From Candidatus Latescibacterota bacterium (GTDB lineage Bacteria; Latescibacterota; UBA2968; UBA8231), in contig JAJDTN010000362.1 in assembly GCA_022827165.1 (NCBI GenBank), positions 1 to 18,043 of the forward strand: a stretch of 18,043 nucleotides of DNA. Reading direction: 5' to 3'. The translations under genes were made by a program, and so were the position numbers. Below are positions 1-6,634 of this stretch, piece by piece. How positions within the stretch are numbered: the first letter of the stretch is position 1; each line of letters starts with the position of its first letter. Under the pieces are notes generated by a model, which worked only from the letters and a program-made list of their open reading frames with translations, did not search any database and had not been told where the DNA came from.

Positions 1-432
1 GTCTACGGCGATCTGCTGGAGTGGCTGCAGGCCGAGGGCATCCCCGTGTGGATCTCCCTGCACGATACCTGGGACCCCTCGTGGATGGTGCGCAAGAACA
101 CGCCGGTCACCGAGGTGATGGAGATCCTGCGCGCCTTCCCCGGCCTGGTGACCGTCCTGCTCGGGGCCCACTTCGTGCACTCCTACTACGTGCGGCCCTT
201 CCTCAAGCTCACCAGCGCCCGACTGGAGCTGAGCCGCTACGAGGTCCTGCGGGAGCTGGAGGTGCTGGTCGCCGAGTTCGGGGCGGAGCGCTTCCTCTAC
301 GGCTCCTTCTATCCGCGTCTGGCCATGGGCCCCATGCTCTACTACATCCACAACGTCGGCTTCGACGAGGCGACCCTGCGGGCCGTGTGCAGCGGCAACC
401 TGGAACGCCTGCTGGAAGGAGGCGCACGATGA
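1..432 (+). CDS. Amidohydrolase-fold protein, 5' end off window, metal site degenerate
   Basis: The reading frame is open from base 1 and ends at TGA 430-432, giving the last 143 residues of a longer protein. The order of motifs follows the C-terminal half of an Amidohydro_2 TIM-barrel hydrolase: a strand ending in HDTW (His21 of the fragment), a strand ending in LLGAHF (His57), and the segment FLYGSFYP followed by SGNLERLL. In active family members the third segment reads GSDxP, where the Asp binds the catalytic metal; here it is Phe103, so the canonical metal site looks incomplete. The stop overlaps the start of the next amidohydrolase by four bases (ATGA), so the two are almost certainly co-translated and may form a heteromer or act on related substrates. 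The substrate is unknown. The family call is fairly secure from the pairing and layout, but catalytic competence is doubtful. Confidence 0.8.
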   Translation, partial: VYGDLLEWLQAEGIPVWISLHDTWDPSWMVRKNTPVTEVMEILRAFPGLVTVLLGAHFVHSYYVRPFLKLTSARLELSRYEVLRELEVLVAEFGAERFLYGSFYPRLAMGPMLYYIHNVGFDEATLRAVCSGNLERLLEGGAR

Positions 433-1172
433 TCGCCGGCTCGGAGGTGATCGACTTCCACGGCCATCCCGGGCGCTGGGGCGTCTCCCACCTCGACCCG
501 GTGCCGCTCTTTTCCGCCATGGACGCCGTCGGCATCGACCGCTCCGTCCTGTTCGACATCTGGCACCCCGAGGGCCGGCGCGCCAACGACATCACCGCCG
601 CCCTCGTGGCCGCCCATCCCGACCGCCTCCTCGGCTTTGCCTACGTCTCCCCCCTGATGCCGGAGACGATCGTCCCCGAGCTGGAGCGGGCCATCGACCG
701 GCTCGGCCTCAAGGGCATCAAGCTCTACCCTCCCTTCGTCGAGCCGCCTCTGAGCGACCCCGCCTGGTGGCCGATCTACGAGTTCGCCGACGACCGCGAG
801 CTGGTCGTGCTGTGGCACACCGGGATCGAGCCCGGGTCCTTTCCGAGGTACATGGGCGAAGTGGCGGGGCGCTTCCCCGGGGCCCGCTTCGTCTCCGGAC
901 ACTCGGGCAACTGTCCGCCCATGCGCCGCCAGGCGATCGACGTCGCCCTGGACCACCCCAACGTCTACCTGGAGACGTGCTCCACCTTCCGCACGCCGGG
1001 CGTGATCGAGCAGCTCGTGGAGGAAGCCGGCGCCGAGCGCGTCCTCTTCGGCTCCGACATCCCGCTGATGGACCCGCGGGCGCAACTGGGCAAGATCATC
1101 ACCGCCGACATCAGCGACGACGACAAGCGCCTCATCCTCGGCGGCAACGCCCGGCGCCTGCTGAAGCTGTAG
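429..1172 (+). CDS. Amidohydrolase family 2 metal-dependent hydrolase
   Basis: This 247-residue protein has the full Amidohydro_2 (TIM-barrel, PF04909-type) motif series: DFHGH (His11 and His13), KGIKLYPPF (Lys95/Lys98), LWHTG (His130), SGHSG (His158) and LFGSDIP (Asp210), ending in the usual GGNARRLL helix. These residues normally bind one Zn or similar ion for hydrolysis or decarboxylation of small carbon acids. There is no signal peptide, so the protein is cytosolic. The ATG overlaps the upstream amidohydrolase stop, which supports this start and translational coupling. The two genes are close paralogues in layout, but only this one keeps every metal ligand. The 26-bp gap to the convergent ATPase gene holds no clear terminator. 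The family is certain; the substrate cannot be told. Confidence 0.92.
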   Translation: MIAGSEVIDFHGHPGRWGVSHLDPVPLFSAMDAVGIDRSVLFDIWHPEGRRANDITAALVAAHPDRLLGFAYVSPLMPETIVPELERAIDRLGLKGIKLYPPFVEPPLSDPAWWPIYEFADDRELVVLWHTGIEPGSFPRYMGEVAGRFPGARFVSGHSGNCPPMRRQAIDVALDHPNVYLETCSTFRTPGVIEQLVEEAGAERVLFGSDIPLMDPRAQLGKIITADISDDDKRLILGGNARRLLKL

Positions 1173-1198
1173 AGTCGAGAGAGAGGCCGCAGCCCCGG

Positions 1199-2428
1199 CT
1201 ACCAGGCGAGGTGCCAGGGAACGGCGCGGATGCCCGGCCGCAGGGCCTGGGGCTCCTCGACGCGGCAGGCCAGCACCCCCCGGGCCTCGGGGCCGGCGAG
1301 GGCGAGCCAGCGCGCCAGGCCCTCGGCGTGGCCCGGGGTCGGGGTGGCCGTGGCCTTCACCTCGACGCCGTAGAGGCGGCCGCCGCGCTCGATGACGAGA
1401 TCGATTTCGGCGATGGTGCTCGACTGCCAGTAGTAGAGGCCGGGTCTCTCGCCCTGCTGCCGGAAGGCCTTCAGCCACTCCCCCACCACCGCCGTTTCCA
1501 CCAGGGGCCCGAGAGCGGGACCGTGGAGGACGGGTTCCTCCGAGTGAAGACCCATGAAGAAGGTGGCCAGCCCGGGGTCGATCAGGAACAGACGGGGGCT
1601 CTTTCGCAGGCGCTTGCCCAGGCTGCGGTAGTACGGCGGCAGCAGATGGATGATCTGGCTGGTCTCGAGCACCGAGAGCCAGCGGCGGATGGTGGGACCG
1701 CTGACGCCGACTTCGCGGCCGAGATCGGTCATGTTGAGGGTGGTGCCCGTGCGGGCGCCGGCGAGCATGAGGAAGCGCGTGAAGGCGCCCAGGTCGGCGA
1801 TCTGGGCCAGGTCGCGCACGTCGCGCTCGAGGTAGGTCTGGACATAGCCGCCGAGCCAGAGCTGGCGGTCCACCCGCGGGTTGACGCGGGGCTCGGGAAA
1901 GCCTCCACGCAGGAGCCAGTCCACGAGGTCGACGGGCTTCCGGGGCCGGTCACCGGCCAGCGGATCACCGAACACCTTTTCCAGCAGCGCATCGATTCCG
2001 CCGGGCGGGGGCCGCCCCTCGACTTCCGCCGTGGAGAGCGGGTCCAGCGTCAGGACGGCGACGCGCCCCGACAGGGTCTGGCTCAGCCCCTGCATGAGGG
2101 CCAGGCTCTGCGACCCGGTGAGGAGCCAGCGGCCGGGCCGGCGGTCGGCGTCGATCTCCTCCTTGACGTAGTGGAGCAGCTCCGGGGCGTACTGGATCTC
2201 GTCGAGGATCGCCGGCGGGGAGGCCTCGGCGAGGAAGGCCACCGGATCGGCCCGGGCCCGCTCCCGGACGTCTGGCCGCTCGAGGGAGAGATAGCGGTGG
2301 GACCCGCCGAACTCGCGGCGCAGCAGGGTGGTCTTCCCCGTCTGGCGGGCACCGGTGATCAGCACGGCGGGAAAGGTGGCCGCCGCCCGGTGGATGGTCG
2401 GAGTCAGGTGGCGGGCGAGGTAGGGCAT
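1199..2428 (-). CDS. AAA_14 / DUF4143 family ATPase
   Basis: This 409-residue protein has an N-terminal P-loop ATPase domain with Walker A GARQTGKT (residues 26-33), Walker B PPAILDEIQ (71-79) and the sensor-like LLTGSQ (102-107). A winged-helix-like middle part follows (around TDLGREVGVSGPTIRRWL). The C-terminal DUF4143 part carries a PD-(D/E)xK nuclease-like signature, EIDLV then YGVEVKA (Asp343, Glu356, Lys358). Such ATPases are widespread, often multicopy, and of unknown cellular role; the nuclease-like fold is known for the family, but activity here is inference. I chose ATG 2428; an in-frame TTG at 2455 lies inside the promoter palindrome and is unlikely. The gene is monocistronic and convergent with the amidohydrolases. 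Confidence 0.92.
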   Translation of the reverse strand: MPYLARHLTPTIHRAAATFPAVLITGARQTGKTTLLRREFGGSHRYLSLERPDVRERARADPVAFLAEASPPAILDEIQYAPELLHYVKEEIDADRRPGRWLLTGSQSLALMQGLSQTLSGRVAVLTLDPLSTAEVEGRPPPGGIDALLEKVFGDPLAGDRPRKPVDLVDWLLRGGFPEPRVNPRVDRQLWLGGYVQTYLERDVRDLAQIADLGAFTRFLMLAGARTGTTLNMTDLGREVGVSGPTIRRWLSVLETSQIIHLLPPYYRSLGKRLRKSPRLFLIDPGLATFFMGLHSEEPVLHGPALGPLVETAVVGEWLKAFRQQGERPGLYYWQSSTIAEIDLVIERGGRLYGVEVKATATPTPGHAEGLARWLALAGPEARGVLACRVEEPQALRPGIRAVPWHLAW

Positions 2429-2450
2429 CTTGGTGCGAGTCCCGGGTTCG

Positions 2451-2482
2451 TGCAAATCTAACGCGGGAGATTAGATTTGCAA
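2451..2482 (-). promoter_or_regulatory. 11-bp perfect inverted repeat overlapping the ATPase promoter
   Basis: The arms are TGCAAATCTAA (2451-2461) and TTAGATTTGCA (2471-2481), a perfect match across a 9-base spacer, and AT-rich in otherwise GC-rich DNA. Reading on the minus strand, the right arm supplies a -35-like TTGCAA (2482-2477) and the left arm a -10-like TAGATT (2460-2455), 16 bases apart, about 27 bases before the ATPase ATG. The repeat therefore coincides with the likely promoter, as expected for a repressor operator. Autoregulation by the ATPase, which has a winged-helix-like region, is inference. Confidence 0.6.
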
Positions 2483-2562
2483 GCCTGCTCGAGTCCTCAT
2501 TCCTTGATGGGAGATCGTCCCGCCTTTGACAGACGAGAGACAAATGGACTGAGGAGCCGCCC

Positions 2563-2829
2563 ATGCGCACCGTAGACATGCACGAAGCCAAGATCCACCT
2601 CTCGCGTCTGGTGGAAGGCGCCGCCCGGGGCGAGCCCTTCGTCATCGCCCGGGCCGGCAAGCCGCTGGTCAAGGTCCTGGCGGTAGACGCTCCGGAGGCC
2701 GGACCCGCCGGCCGTACCGGGTTTCTGGCGGGCCGGATCTCGCTGCCGCCCGACTTCGACCGCATGGGCTCCACCGAGATCGAGACCTTGTTCGAGGGGG
2801 GGCGAGTGACCCCTTCGACCGGCTCCTGA
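2563..2829 (+). CDS. Phd/YefM-family type II antitoxin (toxin partner lost)
   Basis: The 88-residue product begins MRTVDMHEAKIHLSRLVE and continues with FVIARAGKPLVKVL, the standard DNA-binding N-terminal fold of Phd/YefM antitoxins. The later segment GFLAGRISLPPDFDRMGSTE and EIETLFEGG is the usual toxin-wrapping tail of VapC-partner Phd proteins. The last residues after FEGG (RVTPSTGS) look like read-through beyond a deletion junction, since family members normally end near that point. A strong ribosome site, GAGGAG at 2551-2556, lies six bases before the ATG. The PIN toxin that should follow survives only as a stump, so this antitoxin is an orphan. It may still bind DNA or neutralise a related toxin elsewhere, which is inference. 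Confidence 0.88.
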   Translation: MRTVDMHEAKIHLSRLVEGAARGEPFVIARAGKPLVKVLAVDAPEAGPAGRTGFLAGRISLPPDFDRMGSTEIETLFEGGRVTPSTGS

Positions 2830-2927
2830 TGGCCCAGGCGCAGATCGAGGCGATGACCCTGCTGACGATGGACGAAGTGGTGGCGCGCTACCCGGGGCCC
2901 ATCCAGCTGATCGGTTGGACCGGGTGA
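2808..2927 (+). pseudogene. C-terminal remnant of a VapC/PIN toxin
   Basis: In the frame beginning at 2808 the DNA encodes DPFDRLLMAQAQIEAMTLLT and then MDEVVARYPGPIQLIG before TGA 2925-2927. This is the recognisable last 39 residues of a PIN-domain toxin, including the DPFDRLL helix that carries a late acidic active-site residue. The first roughly 90 residues, with the leading catalytic Asp and Glu, are missing. The stump runs straight out of the antitoxin 3' end in a different frame, so an internal deletion of about 270 bases is the simplest explanation. An ATG at 2829 overlaps the antitoxin stop (TGATG), so a 32-codon peptide could still be translated. Confidence 0.82.
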
Positions 2928-4177
2928 GCTCCCCGGCCAGTGACGCCCTCGAAGGCAGCCGCTTGCAGTGGCGGAACCTGGGACTGCTGGCGCTGGCCGA
3001 GGTGCTGGGCATGTCGCTGTGGTTCAGCGCCTCCGCCGTCTCCCCCGCCCTGCAGGAGGCCTGGGGCCTGTCGGTGGCCGGCTCCGCCTGGCTCACCATG
3101 GCCGTGCAGATCGGCTTCGTCGCCGGCACCGCCCTGAGCGGCGTCCTCAACCTGCCCGACATCGTCAGCAGCCGCCGCCTCTTCGTCGTCAGCGCCTGGC
3201 TGGGCGCCGCGGCCAACGCCGGCTTCGCCCTCTTCGCCACCGGACTCGAGTCCGGCCTCGTCCTGCGCTTCCTCACCGGCTTCTTCATCGCCGGGGTCTA
3301 CCCCCCCGGCATGAAGCTGGCCGCCACCTGGACCCGGCGGCACCTCGGTCTCGCCATCGGCCTGGTGGTGGGGGCCCTGACCGTCGGCTCGGCGGCCCCC
3401 CATCTCGTGCGCTCCCTGTCCCACCAGGCCGTCGGTGGCGCGGCCTCCGACTGGACCCGCGTCGTCCTGGTCTCGTCGGCCCTCGCTGCCGCGGGGGGGC
3501 TGATCGTGGCCCTGTTCTTCCGGGAAGGTCCCTTTGCCGCCGGCGGCGCCCGCTTCAACCCGCGCTTCGCCCTCTCCATCTTCACCCGGCGGGACCTGCG
3601 GCTGGCCAACTTCGGCTACCTCGGCCACCAGTGGGAGCTGTACGCCATGTGGACGTGGGTGCCCCTCTTCCTGGCAGAGAGGGTGGCCGAAAGCGGCGGC
3701 TCCACTTCCCTCGCGGCCCTGCTCGCTTTTGCCGTCATCGCCAGCGGCGGGATCGGCTGCCTCGCCGGCGGCGCCGGCGCCGACCGCGTGGGCCGCACGG
3801 CGACGACGAGCGCCGCCATGATCGTCAGCGGCTGCATGGCGGTGCTGGCCGCGGTCTTCCACGCCGCCCCCCTGCCGCTGCTCACCGTCATCCTGCTGAT
3901 CTGGGGAATCTCGGTGGTCGCCGACTCGGCCCAGTTCTCCGCCTCCATCACCGAGCTCAGCCCCCCGGAGTACACTGGCACGGCCCTGACCATCCAGACC
4001 TCGGTCGGCTTCCTGCTGACCCTGGGCTCGATCCAGCTGGTGCCGCTCGTCGTGGAGATCGGCGGCTGGCCCGCGGCCTTCCTCATGCTCGCCGCCGGTC
4101 CCGCCTTCGGCACCGCGGCGATGCTCCGGTTGCGCCGGCTGCCCGAGGCGGAGCAGTTGGCCGGGGGCCGGCGGTAG
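2924..4177 (+). CDS. Major facilitator superfamily transporter
   Basis: This protein of about 417 residues consists almost wholly of hydrophobic helices and matches a 12-helix MFS permease. It opens with a helix containing EVLGMSLWFSASAV, followed by AWLTMAVQIGFVAG, RFLTGFFIAGVYPPGMK and a helix with GLVVGALTVGSAAPHL. A cytosolic loop after helix 6 carries FNPRFALSIFTRRDLR. The style resembles nitrate/cyanate-type MFS permeases, but no substrate can be assigned. I chose GTG 2924, whose GTGA overlaps the toxin stump stop; TTG 2915 is also possible, and neither has a good ribosome site, which fits translational coupling. It lies between a broken and an intact toxin-antitoxin module, with no functional link evident. 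Confidence 0.88.
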   Translation: MSSPASDALEGSRLQWRNLGLLALAEVLGMSLWFSASAVSPALQEAWGLSVAGSAWLTMAVQIGFVAGTALSGVLNLPDIVSSRRLFVVSAWLGAAANAGFALFATGLESGLVLRFLTGFFIAGVYPPGMKLAATWTRRHLGLAIGLVVGALTVGSAAPHLVRSLSHQAVGGAASDWTRVVLVSSALAAAGGLIVALFFREGPFAAGGARFNPRFALSIFTRRDLRLANFGYLGHQWELYAMWTWVPLFLAERVAESGGSTSLAALLAFAVIASGGIGCLAGGAGADRVGRTATTSAAMIVSGCMAVLAAVFHAAPLPLLTVILLIWGISVVADSAQFSASITELSPPEYTGTALTIQTSVGFLLTLGSIQLVPLVVEIGGWPAAFLMLAAGPAFGTAAMLRLRRLPEAEQLAGGRR

Positions 4178-4215
4178 TGGTCCGTCAAGGGACTCACCAG
4201 ACTGTTCTACCATGG

Positions 4216-4244
4216 TTGACTTTTTCTTCCCTTCAGGCCACTAT
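4216..4244 (+). promoter_or_regulatory. Candidate promoter of vapBC
   Basis: A -35-like TTGACT at 4216-4221 is followed after 17 bases by CACTAT at 4239-4244, a weak -10 match. The short palindrome TTCCGGAA (4244-4251) sits at the expected start point and could be a VapBC operator. The ribosome site GGAGG lies just before the vapB ATG. Confidence 0.35.
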
Positions 4245-4272
4245 TCCGGAAACGGGAAACGGAGGGCATTCC

Positions 4273-4545
4273 ATGAGCTTGAACATCAAGAACAAGGAGG
4301 TCGAGCGGCTGATCGAGGAAGTCTCCCTCCTCACAGGAGAGAGCAAGACCGAGGCAGTGCGCCGATCCCTGGAGGAGCGCCGCTCCCGCTTGGCCTACCA
4401 GGGCGCTGCGGATGACCGCGGCGGGCGGTTGCGCCGATTCCTGGAGACGGAGGTCTGGCCCTATGTGCCGCCCTCGGAGTTGGGCAGGAAACTGGGCCGG
4501 GATGAAGAGGAAGAGATCCTGGGCTATGGCAAGGACGGCGCATGA
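4273..4545 (+). CDS. vapB: VapB-type antitoxin (Rv0623-like transcription factor)
   Basis: The 90-residue product starts MSLNIKNKEVERLIEEVSLL and continues TGESKTEAVRRSLEER, the ribbon-helix-helix-like N-terminus of PSK/Rv0623-type antitoxins (PF07704 family). The acidic C-terminal tail ending EEEILGYGKDG is the part that usually wraps and blocks the PIN toxin. ATG 4273 is preceded by a good ribosome site (ACGGAGGG). The stop overlaps the vapC start (ATGA), the standard coupled arrangement that keeps antitoxin and toxin in balance. The antitoxin is expected to repress its own promoter together with the toxin, as is known for the family. Confidence 0.9.
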   Translation: MSLNIKNKEVERLIEEVSLLTGESKTEAVRRSLEERRSRLAYQGAADDRGGRLRRFLETEVWPYVPPSELGRKLGRDEEEEILGYGKDGA

Positions 4546-4928
4546 TCCTCGATTCCTCGGCGATCGTCGCCATCCTGCTTCGTGAGCCGGAGCACGAAGT
4601 CCTTCGGTCGAAGCTCGCCGCCGCGTCCAGCCTCGGTGTGGGCACACCTACTCTTCTCGAAGCTGCCATTGTGCTGTCAGCTCGCCTTGATCGCAACGCT
4701 CAGGGGATGCTGGCCCGCTTCATGCAGGAGACCGACACCGTGGCCATCCCATTCAGCCAGGCGCACTACTCCGCGGCCCATCAGGCCTGGCTGAGCTACG
4801 GCAAGGGGCGCCATCCGGCGGCACTCAACTTCGGGGATTGCGCCTCCTACGCCACGGCCCAACTCGCTGGCGAGCCACTCCTCTGCACGGGGGACGACTT
4901 CCCGCGGACGGACCTCGAACTCGCCTGA
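4542..4928 (+). CDS. vapC: VapC-type PIN-domain ribonuclease toxin
   Basis: The 128-residue product is a full-length PIN domain. The acidic residues that bind Mg or Mn are visible: Asp4 in MILDSSAIVAIL, Glu40 in TPTLLEAA, Asp99 in LNFGDC and Asp118/Asp119 in LLCTGDDF. The RHPAALNFGDCASYATA segment is characteristic of this VapC group. VapC toxins cleave tRNA or rRNA when released from the antitoxin. All catalytic positions are intact, in contrast to the deleted PIN toxin 1.6 kb upstream. The gene ends 20 bp from the convergent ankyrin gene with no obvious hairpin between. Confidence 0.92.
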   Translation: MILDSSAIVAILLREPEHEVLRSKLAAASSLGVGTPTLLEAAIVLSARLDRNAQGMLARFMQETDTVAIPFSQAHYSAAHQAWLSYGKGRHPAALNFGDCASYATAQLAGEPLLCTGDDFPRTDLELA

Positions 4929-4948
4929 TACCGGTCTCTGCCGTCCCT

Positions 4949-6634
4949 TCACAACCACCGCTCGATGACCGCCGCCGTCTCCTCGTGGCCCCGCCTGCGC
5001 GCCCACTCCAGGGGCGCGGCCCATGGGAAGGTCCCGGCCCCCTGCGGACTGGCCCCCTTCTCGAGCAGGAACGCCGCCATCTCGCTGCAGCCCTGCCTCG
5101 CGGCCCAGCCCAGGGGCGTGCTGGAGTACTCCTCGTCGATCACCTCCAGGGGCGCGCCGTGGGCGACGAACCGCTCGGCCTCCGGCACCGATCCGAAGGC
5201 GGCGATGTCGTGGAGCTGGGTGATGCCCATCCAGTCGGGCCGCGACAGGTCCGTCAGGGCGAGGGCCGGCTCGCTGTAGTCCTTCAGGCTGTCGTCGCGG
5301 AGCAGCTGCCTCACCACGTCGGGTGAGAGATCTCCCAGCAGGCCGGGGTCGGCCGCGAGACAGACCTCCATGAGCGGCCGGTTGCCGATGGTGCGAGGGA
5401 AGATCTCGCGAGCCCCCGCGGGGTCTTCGCCGAGGCGCCGCCGCAGCCCCCCCACGTCGTCGTTGGCGACGTGGTACTTCAGCGGCAGCTCGCCGAACAT
5501 GATCCTCAGCACCTCCGGCTCCACCCCCTTCAGGTCATCGTAGTCGCCCAGCATCCCGCCCCTCTCGGCGAGTCTGCGCAGCAACGGCGGATCCTCCTTC
5601 GCCCAGCCGCAGACATTCCCGGAGGACTCCACCTCCTGGTTCGGGTCGGCGCCGGCCTCCAGCATCAGTTCGATGATCTCCATGTCGCCCTTGGCCACGG
5701 CGGTCAGCAGGGCGCTGCCGCGGGGGGCGAGTCCGGGCTGGCGCAGGTTCGGGTCGGCGCCGTGCTCCAGCAGGTACCTGACGACGGCGGCGTCGCCGGC
5801 GGCGATGGCGTTGTCGAGGCAGCTGCTCGTGTACCAGGTGAAGTAGTCGGGCACCCGGCCGGCGCAGGCGGGGTCCGCTCTCACGCACTCCTTCACCAGC
5901 GCGAGATCCCCGAGGGCGGCGGCGTGCTCGACGGGACACTCGGCGCCCAGACCGATGAGGAACCCGCGCAGGAAGTCGGCCCGGTGGCGCCCCCTGTGGA
6001 AGTAGTCGCCCGGGGTCAGGTCGACGGGGCGGGCGCCGTCCGGGCGTTGGGCTTCGAGATCCGCCCCCCGCTTCACAAGGGCCCGGATGATGCCCACGTC
6101 CTTGACCAGCACGGCCCAGTGGATCGGCTGGTTGCCCCGCGCGTCCACGGCCCGCATCGACTCCGGGGACCGGTCGAGGTACTCCAGGGCGGCAGACAGA
6201 TCGTGCTCCCGGATGAGCGCGGCGATCTCCTCGCCCTCGGGACGGTAGAGCACGTCGTACCGCTTCTCCAGGCTGCTCTTCAGCAGCTCCGCCACCTCCC
6301 CGAAGCCGCGGTCCTCCGCCCTCTCGATGGGCCGCTGGTGATGCCGGTTGCCCGACTTGTAGGTGATCTCGGCGCCGCTGTCGATCAGGAAGCGGGCGGC
6401 CTCGATATGGTTGTTCCCGACGGCGAAGTAGAGGGGCTCCCGGTAGCGGATGTTGCAGTGCAACAGCTCGGGCTCGGCGTCGACGCACGCCCGGATGGTG
6501 TCCAGGTCGCCCTCCATCGCCGCCTTCACCGCCCTCTTCACCGATCGGCCGCGTCCCATGTACCAGCCGTCATACTCATCGGTTTCCAGGTTCTCGGGCC
6601 AGCGGATGTTGCCGCTCTCCGTGGGCCGTCTCAT
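4949..6634 (-). CDS. Multi-ankyrin-repeat cytosolic protein
   Basis: This 561-residue protein is built of ankyrin-like helix pairs in several blocks. Near the N-terminus are AMEGDLDTIRACVDAEPELL and then AVGNNHIEAARFLIDSGAEI; a second block has HWAVLVKDVGIIRALVKRGA; a third has AIAAGDAAVVRYLLEHGADP and AVAKGDMEIIELMLEAGADP. The C-terminal block has STPLGWAARQGCSEMAAFLL and EWARRRGHEETAAVI. There is no signal peptide or membrane segment. The ATG overlaps the GH172 stop (ATGA) and has GGAG just upstream, so it is the third gene of the sialidase/GH172/ankyrin operon and is translationally coupled. Ankyrin repeats bind proteins; the partner is unknown, with the two enzymes of the operon the natural candidates by inference. 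Confidence 0.9.
   Translation of the reverse strand: MRRPTESGNIRWPENLETDEYDGWYMGRGRSVKRAVKAAMEGDLDTIRACVDAEPELLHCNIRYREPLYFAVGNNHIEAARFLIDSGAEITYKSGNRHHQRPIERAEDRGFGEVAELLKSSLEKRYDVLYRPEGEEIAALIREHDLSAALEYLDRSPESMRAVDARGNQPIHWAVLVKDVGIIRALVKRGADLEAQRPDGARPVDLTPGDYFHRGRHRADFLRGFLIGLGAECPVEHAAALGDLALVKECVRADPACAGRVPDYFTWYTSSCLDNAIAAGDAAVVRYLLEHGADPNLRQPGLAPRGSALLTAVAKGDMEIIELMLEAGADPNQEVESSGNVCGWAKEDPPLLRRLAERGGMLGDYDDLKGVEPEVLRIMFGELPLKYHVANDDVGGLRRRLGEDPAGAREIFPRTIGNRPLMEVCLAADPGLLGDLSPDVVRQLLRDDSLKDYSEPALALTDLSRPDWMGITQLHDIAAFGSVPEAERFVAHGAPLEVIDEEYSSTPLGWAARQGCSEMAAFLLEKGASPQGAGTFPWAAPLEWARRRGHEETAAVIERWL

Noticed and set aside
342..1478. Long open frames on the opposite strands of many genes, some over 300 codons
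   Set aside because: They are rich in Arg, Gly, Pro and His, lack family motifs and lie antisense or out of frame to recognised genes; GC-rich DNA makes such frames common.
2526..2531. Consensus TTGACA upstream of the Phd antitoxin as a -35 box
   Set aside because: The hexamer expected 17 bases later (CTGAGG) overlaps the ribosome site and does not resemble a -10 box.
4178..4210. Terminator after the first MFS gene
   Set aside because: Only a 4-bp stem (GTCC/GGAC) is present and there is no T-tract after it.
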